A stretch of 64,000 bases of DNA, taken from NCBI GenBank assembly GCA_963971535.1, contig OZ020587.1:159787856-159851855 (forward strand), given 5' to 3'. Numbering within the stretch: position 1 is the first letter of the stretch; each line of letters starts with the position of its first letter. The position numbers and the translations under genes were made by a program. This document shows, in pieces, positions 47,301 through 59,300 of the stretch. Origin of the DNA: Notolepis coatsorum. Lineage: Eukaryota > Chordata > Actinopteri > Aulopiformes > Paralepididae. The notes beneath the pieces were generated by a model. The model was given only the letters and a program-made list of their open reading frames with translations. It was not told the DNA's origin and did no database searches.

Positions 47301-50300
47301 TTCCTACAGGTCTGTCTCTTGGTTCCTAGAGGTCTTGGTTCCTACAGGTCTGTCTCTTGGTTCCTATAGGTCTGTCTCTTGGTTCCTACAGGTCCGTCTC
47401 TTGGTTCCTACAGGTCTGTCTCTTGGTTCCTACAGGTCCGTCTCTTGGTTCCTACAGGTCTGTCTCTTGGTTCCTACAGGTCTGTCTCTTGGTTCCTACA
47501 GGTCTGTCTCTTGGTTCCTACAGGTCTGTCTCTTGGTTCCTGCAGGTCTGTCTCTTGGTTCCTACATGTCTGTCTCTTGGTTCCTACAGGTCTGTCTCTT
47601 GGTTCCTAGAGGTCTTGGTTCCTACAGGTCTGTCTCTTGGTTCCTATAGGTCTGTCTCTTGGTTCCTACAGGTCCGTCTCTTGGTTCCTACAGGTCTGTC
47701 TCTTGGTTCCTACAGGTCTGTCTCTTGGTTCCTACAGGTCTGTCTCTTGGTTCCTACAGGTCCGTCTCTCGGTTCCTACAGGTCCGTCTATCGGTTCCTA
47801 CAGGTCCGTCTCTTGGTTCCTACAGGTCTGTCTCTTGGTTCCTACAGGTCTTGGTTCTTACAGGTCTGTCTCTTTGTTCCTATAGGTCTGTCTCTTGGTT
47901 CCTACAGATCCGTCTCTTGGTTCCTACAGGTCTGTCTCTTGGTTCCTACAGGTCCGTCTCTTGGTTCCTACAGGTCCGTCTCTTGGTTCCTACAGGTCTG
48001 TCTCTTGGTTCCTACAGGTCCGTCTCTTGGTTCCTACAGGTCTGTCTCTTGGTTCCTACAGGTCTGTCTCTTGGTTCCTGCAGGTCCGTCTCTTGGTTCC
48101 TACATGTCCGTCTCTTGGTTCCTACAGGTCTGTCTATTGGTTCCTGCAGGTCAGTCTCTTGGTTTCTACAGGTCCGTCTCTTGGTTCCTACAGGTCTGTC
48201 TCTTGTCTCTTGGTTCCTGCAGGTCCGTCTCTTGGTTCCTACAGGTCTGTCTCTTGGTTCCTGCAGGTCTGTCTCTTGTCTCTTGGTTCCTGAAGGTCCG
48301 TCTCTTGGTTCCTACAGGTCTGTCTCTTGGTTCCTACAGGTCTGTCTCTTGGTTCCTACAGGTCTGTCTCTTGGTTCCTACAGGTCTGTCTCTTGGTTCC
48401 TACAGGTCTGTCTCTTGGTTCCTACAGGTCTGTCACTTGGTTCCTACTGGTCTGTCTCTTGGTTCCTGTATGGTTCCTACAGGTCTGTCTCTTGGTTCCT
48501 ATAGGTCTGTCTCTTGGTTCCTACAGGTCTTGGTTCCTACAGGTCTGTCTCTTGGTTCCTACAGGTCTGTCTCTTGTCTCTTGGTTCCTGCAGGTCCGTC
48601 TCTTGGTTCCTACAGGTCTGTCTCTTGTCTCTTGGTTCCTGCAGGTATGTCTCTTGGTCCCTTCAGGTCTGTATCTTATCTCTTGGTTCCTGCAGGTCCG
48701 TCTCTTGGTTCCTACAGGTCCGTCTCTTGGTTCCTACAGGTCAGTCTCTTGGTTCCTACAGGTCCGTCTCTTGGTTCCTACAGGTCCGTCTCTTGGTTCC
48801 TACAGGCCCGTCTCTTGGTTCCTACAGGTCTGTCTCTTGGTTCCTACAGGTCTGTCTCTTGGTTCCTACAGGTCCGTCTCTTGGTTCCTACAGGTCTGTC
48901 TCTTGGTTCCTACAGGTCCGTCTCTTGGTTCCTACAGGTCTGTCTCTTGGTTCCTACAGGTCTGTCTCTTGGTTCCTACAGGTCTGTATCTTGGTTCCTA
49001 CAGGTCTGTCTCTTGGTTCCTGCAGGTCTGTCTCTTGGTTCCTACATGTCTGTCTCTTGGTTCCTACAGGTCTGTCTCTTGGTTCCTAGAGGTCTTGGTT
49101 CCTACAGGTCCGTCTCTTGGTTCCTACAGGTCTGTCTCTTGGTTCCTACAGGTCTGTCTCTTGGTTCCTACAGGTCTGTCTCTTGGTTCCTACAGGTCCG
49201 TCTCTCGGTTCCTACAGGTCCGTCTCTCGGTTCCTACAGGTCCGTCTCTTGGTTCCTACAGGTCTGTCTCTTGGTTCCTACAGGTCTTGGTTCTTACAGG
49301 TCTGTCTCTTTGTTCCTATAGGTCTGTCTCTTGGTTCCTACAGCTCCGTCTCTTGGTTCCTACAGGTCTGTCTCTTGGTTCCTACAGGTCCGTCTCTTGG
49401 TTCCTACAGGTCCGTCTCTTGGTTCCTACAGGTCTGTCTCTTGGTTCCTACAGGTCTGTCACTTGGTTCCTACAGGTCTGTCTCTTGGTTCCTACAGGTC
49501 TGTCTCTTGGTTCCTACAGGTCTGTCTCTTGGTTCCTGTATGGTTCCTACAGGTCTGTCTCTTGGTTCCTATAGGTCTGTCTCTTGGTTCCTACAGGTCT
49601 GTCTCTTGGTTCCTACAGGTCTGTCTCTTGGTTCCTGCAGGTCCGTCTCTTGGTTCCTACATGTCCGTCTCTTGGTTCCTACAGGTCTGTCTATTGGTTC
49701 CTGCAGGTCAGTCTCTTGGTTTCTACAGGTCCGTCTCTTGGTTCCTACAGGTCTGTCTCTTGTCTCTTGGTTCCTGCAGGTCCGTCTCTTGGTTCCTACA
49801 GGTCTGTCTCTTGGTTCCTGCAGGTCTGTCTCTTGTCTCTTGGTTCCTGAAGGTCAGTCTCTTGGTTCCTACAGGTCTGTCTCTTGGTTCCTACAGGTCT
49901 GTCTCTTGGTTCCTACAGGTCTGTCTCTTGGTTCCTACAGGTCCGTCTCTCGGTTCCTACAGGTCCGTCTCTCGGTTCCTACAGGTCTGTCTCTTGGTTC
50001 CTACAGGTCTGTATCTTGGTTCCTACAGGTCTGTCTCTTGGTTCCTGTATGGTTCCTACAGGTGTGTCTCTTGGTTCCTATAGGTCTGTCTCTTGGTTCC
50101 TACAGGTCTTGGTTCCTGCAGGTCCGTCTCTTGGTTCCTACAGGTCCGTCTCTTGGTTTCTACAGGTCCGTCTCTTGGTTCCTACAGGTCTGTCTCTTGT
50201 CTCTTGGTTCCTGCAGGTCCGTCTCTTGGTTCCTACAGGTCCGTCTCTTGGTTCCTGCAGGTCTGTCTCTTGTCTCTTGGTTCCTGAAGGTCCGTCTATT

Positions 50301-53300
50301 GGTTCCTACAGGTCTGTCTCTTGGTTCCTACAGGTCTGTCTCTTGGTTCCTACAGGTCTGTCTCTTGGTTCCTACAGGTCTGTCTCTTGGTTCCTACAGG
50401 TCCGTCTCTCGGTTCCTACAGGTCCGTCTCTCGGTTCCTACAGGTCTGTCTCTTGGTTCCTACAGGTCTGTCTCTTGGTTCCTACAGGTCTTGGTTCTTA
50501 CAGGTCTGTCTCTTGGTTCCTATAGGTCTGTCTCTTGGTTCCTACAGCTCAGTCTCTTGGTTCCTACAGGTCTGTCTCTTGGTTCCTACAGGTCCGTCTC
50601 TTGGTTCCTACAGGTCTGTCTCTTGGTTCCTACATGTCTGTCTCTTGGTTCCTACAGGTCTGTCACTTGGTTCCTACTGGTCTGTCTCTTGGTTCCTGTA
50701 TGCTTCCTACAGGTCTGTCTCTTGGTTCCTATAGGTCTGTCTCTTGGTTCCTACAGGTCTTGGTTCCTACAGGTCTGTCTCTTGGTTCCTACAGGTCTGT
50801 CTCTTGTCTCTTGGTTCCTGCAGGTCCGTCTCTTGGTTCCTACAGGTCTGTCTCTTGTCTCTTGGTTCCTGCAGGTATGTCTCTTGGTCCCTTCAGGTCT
50901 GTATCTTGTCTCTTGGTTCCTGCAGGTCCGTCTCTTGGTTCCTATAGGTCTGTCTATTGGTTCCTACAGGTCTGTCTCTTGGTTCCTACAGGTCTGTCTC
51001 TTGGTTCCTACAGGTCTGTCTCTTGGTTCCTACAGGTCCGTCTCTTGGTTCCTACAGGTCCGTCTCTTGGTTCCTGCAGGTCCGTCTCTTGGTTCCTACA
51101 GGTCCATCTCTTGGTTCCTACAGGTCCGTCTCTTGGTTCCTACAGGTCTGTCTCTTGGTTCCTACAGGTCCGTCTCTTGGTTCCTACAGGTCCGTCTCTT
51201 GGTTCCTACAGGCCCGTCTCTTGGTTCCTACAGGTCTGTCTCTTGGTTCCTACAGGTCTGTCTCTTGGTTCCTACAGGTCCATCTCTTGGTTCCTACAGG
51301 TCTGTCTCTTGGTTCCTACAGGTCTGTCTCTCGGTTCCTACAGGTCAGTCTCTCGGTTCCTACAGGTCCGTCTCTTGGTTCCTACAGGTCTGTCTCTTGG
51401 TTCCTACAGGTCTTGGTTCTTACAGGTCTGTCTCTTTGTTCCTATAGGTCTGTCTCTTGGTTCCTACAGCTCCGTCTCTTGGTTCCTACAGGTCTGTCTC
51501 TTGGTTCCTACAGGTCCATCTCTTGGTTCCTACAGGTCTGTCTCTTGGTTCCTACAGGTCTGTCTCTCGGTTCCTACAGGTCAGTCTCTCGGTTCCTACA
51601 GGTCCGTCTCTTGGTTCCTACAGGTCTGTCTCTTGGTTCCTACAGGTCTTGGTTCTTACAGGTCTGTCTCTTTGTTCCTATAGGTCTGTCTCTTGGTTCC
51701 TACAGCTCCGTCTCTTGGTTCCTACAGGTCTGTCTCTTGGTTCCTACAGGTCCGTCTCTTGGTTCCTACAGGTCCGTCTCTTGGTTCCTACAGGTCTGTC
51801 TCTTGGTTCCTACAGGTCTGTCACTTGGTTCCTACAGGTCTGTCTCTTGGTTCCTACAGGTCTGTCTCTTGGTTCCTACATGTCTGTCTCTTGGTTCCTG
51901 TATGGTTCCTACAGGTCTGTCTCTTGGTTCCTATAGGTCTGTCTCTTGGTTCCTACAGGTCTTGGTTCCTACAGGTCTGTCTCTTGGTTCCTACAGGTCT
52001 GTCTCTTGGTTCCTGCAGGTCCGTCTCTTGGTTCCTACAGGTCCGTCTCTTGGTTCCTACAGGTCTGTCTATCGGTTCCTACAGGTCTGTCTCTTGGTTC
52101 CTACAGGTCTGTCTCTTGGTTCCTACAGGTCTTGGTTCTTACAGGTATGTCTCTTGGTTCCTATAGGTCTGTCTCTTGGTTCCTACAGCTCAGTCTCTTG
52201 GTTCCTACAGGTCTGTCTCTTGGTTCCTACAGGTCCGTCTCTTGGTTCCTACAGGTCCGTCTCTTGGTTCCTACAGGTCTGTCTCTTGGTTCCTACATGT
52301 CTGTCTCTTGGTTCCTACAGGTCTGTCACTTGGTTCCTACTGGTCTGTCTCTTGGTTCCTGTATGGTTCCTACAGGTCTGTCTCTTGGTTCCTATAGGTC
52401 TGTCTCTTGGTTCCTACAGGTCTTGGTTCCTACAGGTCTGTCTCTTGGTTCCTACAGGTCTGTCTCTTGTCTCTTGGTTCCTGCAGGTCCGTCTCTTGGT
52501 TCCTACAGGTCCGTCTCTTGGTTCCTACAGGTCTGTCTCTTGGTTCCTACAGGTCTGTCTCTTGGTTCCTACATGTCTGTCTCTTGGTTCCTACAGGTCT
52601 GTCTCTTGGTTCCTAGAGGTCTTGGTTCCTACAGGTCTGTCTCTTGGTTCCTATAGGTCTGTCTCTTGGTTCCTACAGGTCCGTCTCTTGGTTCCTACAG
52701 GTCTGTCTCTTGGTTCCTACAGGTCTGTCTCTTGGTTCCTACAGGTCTGTCTCTTGGTTCCTACAGGTCCGTCTCTCGGTTCCTACAGGTCCGTCTCTCG
52801 GTTCCTACAGGTCCGTCTCTTGGTTCCTACAGGTCTGTCTCTTGGTTCCTACAGGTCTTGGTTCTTACAGGTCTGTCTCTTTGTTCCTATAGGTCTGTCT
52901 CTTGGTTCCTACAGCTCTGTCTCTTGGTTCCTACAGGTCTGTCTCTTGGTTCCTACAGGTCCGTCTCTTGGTTCCTACAGGTCTGTCTCTTGGTTCCTAC
53001 AGGTCTGTCACTTGGTTCCTACAGGTCTGTCTCTTGGTTCCTACAGGTCTGTCTCTTGGTTCCTACAGGTCTGTCTCTTGGTTCCTACAGGTCTGTCTCT
53101 CGGTTCCTACAGGTCCGTCTCTCGGTTCCTACAGGTCCGTCTCTTGGTTCCTACAGGTCTGTCTCTTGGTTCCTACATGTCTTGGTTCTTACAGGTCTGT
53201 CTCTTTGTTCCTATAGGTCTGTCTCTTGGTTCCTACAGCTCCGTCTCTTGGTTCCTACAGGTCTGTCTCTTGGTTCCTACAGGTCCGTCTCTTGGTTCCT

Positions 53301-56300
53301 ACAGGTCCGTCTCTTGGTTCCTACAGGTCTGTCTCTTGGTTCCTACAGGTCTGTCACTTGGTTCCTACAGGTCTGTCTCTTGGTTCCTACAGGTCTGTCT
53401 CTTGGTTCCTGTATGGTTCCTACAGGTCTGTCTCTTGGTTCCTATAGGTCTGTCTCTTGGTTCCTACAGGTCTTGGTTCCTACAGGTCTGTCTCTTGGTT
53501 CCTACAGGTCTGTCTCTTGGTTCCTGCAGGTCCGTCTCTTGGTTCCTACAGGTCCGTCTCTTGGTTCCTACAGGTCTGTCTATCAGTTCCTACAGGTCTG
53601 TCTCTTGGTTCCTACAGGTCTTGGTTCTTACAGGTCTGTCTCTTGGTTCCTATAGGTCTGTCTCTTGGTTCCTACAGCTCAGTCTCTTGGTTCCTACAGG
53701 TCTGTCTCTTGGTTCCTACAGGTCCGTCTCTTGGTTCCTACAGGTCCGTCTCTTGGTTCCTACAGGTCTGTCTCTTGGTTCCTACATGTCTGTCTCTTGG
53801 TTCCTACAGGTCTGTCACTTGGTTCCTACTGGTCTGTCTCTTGGTTCCTGTATGGTTCCTACAGGTCTGTCTCTTGGTTCCTATAGGTCTGTCTCTTGGT
53901 TCCTACAGGTCTTGGTTCCTACAGGTCTGTCTCTTGGTTCCTACAGGTCTGTCTCTTGTCTCTTGGTTCCTGCAGGTCCGTCTCTTGGTTCCTACAGGTC
54001 TGTCTCTTGTCTCTTGGTTCCTGCAGGTATGTCTCTTGGTCCCTTCAGGTCTGTATCTTGTCTCTTGGTTCCTACAGGTCCGTCTCTTGGTTCCTACAGG
54101 TCCGTCTCTTGGTTCCTACAGGTCCGTCTCTTGGTTCCTACAGGTCCGTCTCTTGGTTCCTACAGGTCCGTCTCTTGGTTCCTACAGGCCCGTCTCTTGG
54201 TTCCTACAGGTCTGTCTCTTGGTTCCTACAGGTCTGTCTCTTGGTTCCTACAGGTCCGTCTCTTGGTTCCTACAGGTCTGTCTCTTGGTTCCTACAGGTC
54301 CGTCTCTTGGTTCCTACAGGTCTGTCTCTTGGTTCCTACAGGTCTGTCTCTTGGTTCCTACAGGTCTGTCTCTTGGTTCCTACAGGTCTGTCTCTTGGTT
54401 CCTGCAGGTCTGTCTCTTGGTTCCTACATGTCTGTCTCTTGGTTCCTACAGGTCTGTCTCTTGGTTCCTAGAGGTCTTGGTTCCTACAGGTCTGTCTCTT
54501 GGTTCCTATAGGTCTGTCTCTTGGTTCCTACAGGTCCGTCTCTTGGTTCCTACAGGTCTGTCTCTTGGTTCCTACAGGTCCGTCTCTTGGTTCCTACAGG
54601 TCCGTCTCTCGGTTCCTACAGGTCCGTCTCTCGGTTCCTACAGGTCCGTCTCTTGGTTCCTACAGGTCTGTCTCTTGGTTCCTACAGGTCTTGGTTCCTA
54701 CAGGTCTGTCTCTTGGTTCCTAGAGGTCTTGGTTCCTACAGGTCTGTCTCTTGGTTCCTATAGGTCTGTCTCTTGGTTCCTACAGGTCCGTCTCTTGGTT
54801 CCTACAGGTCTGTATCTTGGTTCCTACAGGTCCGTCTCTTGGTTCCTACAGGTCTGTCTCTTGGTTCCTACAGGTCTGTCTCTTGGTTCCTACAGGTCTG
54901 TCTCTTGGTTCCTGCAGGTCTGTCTCTTGGTTCCTACATGTCTGTCTCTTGGTTCCTACAGGTCTGTCTCTTGGTTCCTAGAGGTCTTGGTTCCTACAGG
55001 TCTGTCTCTTGGTTCCTATAGGTCTGTCTCTTGGTTCCTACAGGTCCGTCTCTTGGTTCCTACAGGTCTGTCTCTTGGTTCCTACAGGTCTGTCTCTTGG
55101 TTCCTACAGGTCTGTCTCTTGGTTCCTACAGGTCCGTCTCTCGGTTCCTACAGGTCCGTCTCTCGGTTCCTACAGGTCCGTCTCTTGGTTCCTACAGGTC
55201 TGTCTCTTGGTTCCTACAGGTCTTGGTTCTAGGTCTGTCTCTTTGTTCCTATAGGTCTGTCTCTTGGTTCCTACAGATCCGTCTCTTGGTTCCTACAGGT
55301 CTGTCTCTTGGTTCCTACAGGTCCGTCTCTTGGTTCCTACAGGTCCGTCTCTTGGTTCCTACAGGTCTGTCTCTTGGTTCCTACAGGTCCGTCTCTTGGT
55401 TCCTACAGGTCTGTCTCTTGGTTCCTACAGGTCTGTCTCTTGGTTCCTGCAGGTCCGTCTCTTGGTTCCTACATGTCCGTCTCTTGGTTCCTACAGGTCT
55501 GTCTATTGGTTCCTGCAGGTCCGTCTCTTGGTTTCTACAGGTCCGTCTCTTGGTTCCTACAGGTCTGTCTCTTGTCTCTTGGTTCCTGCAGGTCCGTCTC
55601 TTGGTTCCTACAGGTCTGTCTCTTGGTTCCTGCAGGTCTGTCTCTTGTCTCTTGGTTCCTGAAGGTCCGTCTCTTGGTTCCTACAGGTCTGTCTCTTGGT
55701 TCCTACAGGTCTGTCTCTTGGTTCCTACAGGTCTGTCTCTTGGTTCCTACAGGTCTGTCTCTTGGTTCCTACAGGTCTGTCACTTGGTTCCTACTGGTCT
55801 GTCTCTTGGTTCCTGTATGGTTCCTACAGGTCTGTCTCTTGGTTCCTATAGGTCTGTCTCTTGGTTCCTACAGGTCTTGGTTCCTACAGGTCTGTCTCTT
55901 GGTTCCTACAGGTCTGTCTCTTGTCTCTTGGTTCCTGCAGGTCCGTCTCTTGGTTCCTACAGGTCTGTCTCTTGTCTCTTGGTTCCTGCAGGTATGTCTC
56001 TTGGTCCCTTCAGGTCTGTATCTTGTCTCTTGGTTCCTGCAGGTCCGTCTCTTGGTTCCTACAGGTCCGTCTCTTGGTTCCTACAGGTCCGTCTCTTGGT
56101 TCCTACAGGTCCGTCTCTTGGTTCCTACAGGTCCGTCTCTTGGTTCCTACAGGCCCGTCTCTTGGTTCCTACAGGTCTGTCTCTTGGTTCCTACAGGTCT
56201 GTCTCTTGGTTCCTACAGGTCCGTCTCTTGGTTCCTACAGGTCTGTCTCTTGGTTCCTACAGGTCCGTCTCTTGGTTCCTACAGGTCTGTCTCTTGGTTC

Positions 56301-59300
56301 CTACAGGTCTGTCTCTTGGTTCCTACAGGTCTGTCTCTTGGTTCCTACAGGTCTGTCTCTTGGTTCCTGCAGGTCTGTCTCTTGGTTCCTACATGTCTGT
56401 CTCTTGGTTCCTACAGGTCTGTCTCTTGGTTCCTAGAGGTCTTGGTTCCTACAGGTCCGTCTCTTGGTTCCTACAGGTCTGTCTCTTGGTTCCTACAGGT
56501 CTGTCTCTTGGTTCCTACAGGTCTGTCTCTTGGTTCCTACAGGTCCGTCTCTCGGTTCCTACAGGTCCGTCTCTCGGTTCCTACAGGTCCGTCTCTTGGT
56601 TCCTACAGGTCTGTCTCTTGGTTCCTACAGGTCTTGGTTCTTACAGGTCTGTCTCTTTGTTCCTATAGGTCTGTCTCTTGGTTCCTACAGCTCCGTCTCT
56701 TGGTTCCTACAGGTCTGTCTCTTGGTTCCTACAGGTCCGTCTCTTGGTTCCTACAGGTCCGTCTCTTGGTTCCTACAGGTCTGTCTCTTGGTTCCTACAG
56801 GTCTGTCACTTGGTTCCTACAGGTCTGTCTCTTGGTTCCTACAGGTCTGTCTCTTGGTTCCTACAGGTCTGTCTCTTGGTTCCTGTATGGTTCCTACAGG
56901 TCTGTCTCTTGGTTCCTATAGGTCTGTCTCTTGGTTCCTACAGGTCTGTCTCTTGGTTCCTACAGGTCTGTCTCTTGGTTCCTGCAGGTCCGTCTCTTGG
57001 TTCCTACATGTCCGTCTCTTGGTTCCTACAGGTCTGTCTATTGGTTCCTGCAGGTCAGTCTCTTGGTTTCTACAGGTCCGTCTCTTGGTTCCTACAGGTC
57101 TGTCTCTTGTCTCTTGGTTCCTGCAGGTCCGTCTCTTGGTTCCTACAGGTCTGTCTCTTGGTTCCTGCAGGTCTGTCTCTTGTCTCTTGGTTCCTGAAGG
57201 TCCGTCTCTTGGTTCCTACAGGTCTGTCTCTTGGTTCCTACAGGTCTGTCTCTTGGTTCCTACAGGTCCGTCTCTCGGTTCCTACAGGTCCGTCTCTCGG
57301 TTCCTACAGGTCTGTCTCTTGGTTCCTACAGGTCTGTATCTTGGTTCCTACAGGTCTGTCTCTTGGTTCCTGTATGGTTCCTACAGGTCTGTCTCTTGGT
57401 TCCTATAGGTCTGTCTCTTGGTTCCTACAGGTCTTGGTTCCTACAGGTCTGTCTCTTGGTTCCTACAGGTCTGTCTCTTGGTTCCTGCAGGTCCGTCTCT
57501 TGGTTCCTACAGGTCCGTCTTTTGGTTCCTACAGGTCTGTCTATTGGTTCCTGCAGGTCCGTCTCTTGGTTTCTACAGGTCCGTCTCTTGGTTCCTACAG
57601 GTCTGTCTCTTGTCTCTTGGTTCCTGCAGGTCCGTCTCTTGGTTCCTACAGGTCCGTCTCTTGGTTCCTGCAGGTCTGTCTCTTGTCTCTTGGTTCCTGA
57701 AGGTCCGTCTCTTGGTTCCTACAGGTCTGTCTCTTGGTTCCTACAGGTCTGTCTCTTGGTTCCTACAGGTCTGTCTCTTGGTTCCTACAGGTCCGTCTCT
57801 CGGTTCCTACAGGTCCGTCTCTCGGTTCCTACAGGTCTGTCTCTTGGTTCCTACAGGTCTGTCTCTTGGTTCCTACAGGTCTTGGTTCTTACAGGTCTGT
57901 CTCTTGGTTCCTATAGGTCTGTCTCTTGGTTCCTACAGCTCAGTCTCTTGGTTCCTACAGGTCTGTCTCTTGGTTCCTACAGGTCCGTCTCTTGGTTCCT
58001 ACAGGTCCGTCTCTTGGTTCCTACAGGTCTGTCTCTTGGTTCCTACATGTCTGTCTCTTGGTTCCTACAGGTCTGTCACTTGGTTCCTACTGGTCTGTCT
58101 CTTGGTTCCTGTATGGTTCCTACAGGTCTGTCTCTTGGTTCCTATAGGTCTGTCTCTTGGTTCCTACAGGTCTTGGTTCCTACAGGTCTGTCTCTTGGTT
58201 CCTACAGGTCTGTCTCTTGTCTCTTGGTTCCTGCAGGTCCGTCTCTTGGTTCCTACAGGTCTGTCTCTTGTCTCTTGGTTCCTGCAGGTATGTCTCTTGG
58301 TCCCTTCAGGTCTGTATCTTGTCTCTTGGTTCCTGCAGGTCCGTCTCTTGGTTCCTATAGGTCTGTCTATTGGTTCCTACAGGTCTGTCTCTTGGTTCCT
58401 ACAGGTCTGTCTCTTGGTTCCTACAGGTCTGTCTCTTGGTTCCTACAGGTCCGTCTCTTGGTTCCTACAGGTCCGTCTCTTGGTTCCTGCAGGTCCGTCT
58501 CTTGGTTCCTACAGGTCCATCTCTTGGTTCCTACAGGTCCGTCTCTTGGTTCCTACAGGTCTGTCTCTTGGTTCCTACAGGTCCGTCTCTTGGTTCCTAC
58601 AGGTCCGTCTCTTGGTTCCTACAGGCCCGTCTCTTGGTTCCTACAGGTCTGTCTCTTGGTTCCTACAGGTCTGTCTCTTGGTTCCTACAGGTCTGTCTCT
58701 TGGTTCCTACATGTCTGTCTCTTGGTTCCTACAGGTCTGTCTCTTGGTTCCTAGAGGTCTTGGTTCCTACAGGTCTGTCTCTTGGTTCCTATAGGTCTGT
58801 CTCTTGGTTCCTACAGGTCAGTCTCTTGGTTCCTACAGGTCTGTCTCTTGGTTCCTACAGGTCCGTCTCTCGGTTCCTACAGGTCAGTCTCTCGGTTCCT
58901 ACAGGTCAGTCTCTCGGTTCCTACAGGTCCGTCTCTTGGTTCCTACAGGTCCGTCTCTTGGTTCCTACAGGTCTTGGTTCTTACAGGTCTGTCTCTTTGT
59001 TCCTATAGGTCTGTCTCTTGGTTCCTACAGCTCTGTCTCTTGGTTCCTACAGGTCTGTCTCTTGGTTCCTACAGGTCCGTCTCTTGGTTCCTACAGGTCC
59101 GTCTCTTGGTTCCTACAGGTCCGTCTCTTGGTTCCTACAGGTCTGTCTCTTGGTTCCTACAGGTCTGTCACTTGGTTCCTACAGGTCTGTATCTTGGTTC
59201 CTACAGGTCTGTCTCTTGGTTCCTACAGGTCTGTCTCTCGGTTCCTACAGGTCCGTCTCTCGGTTCCTACAGGTCCGTCTCTTGCTTCCTACAGGTCTGT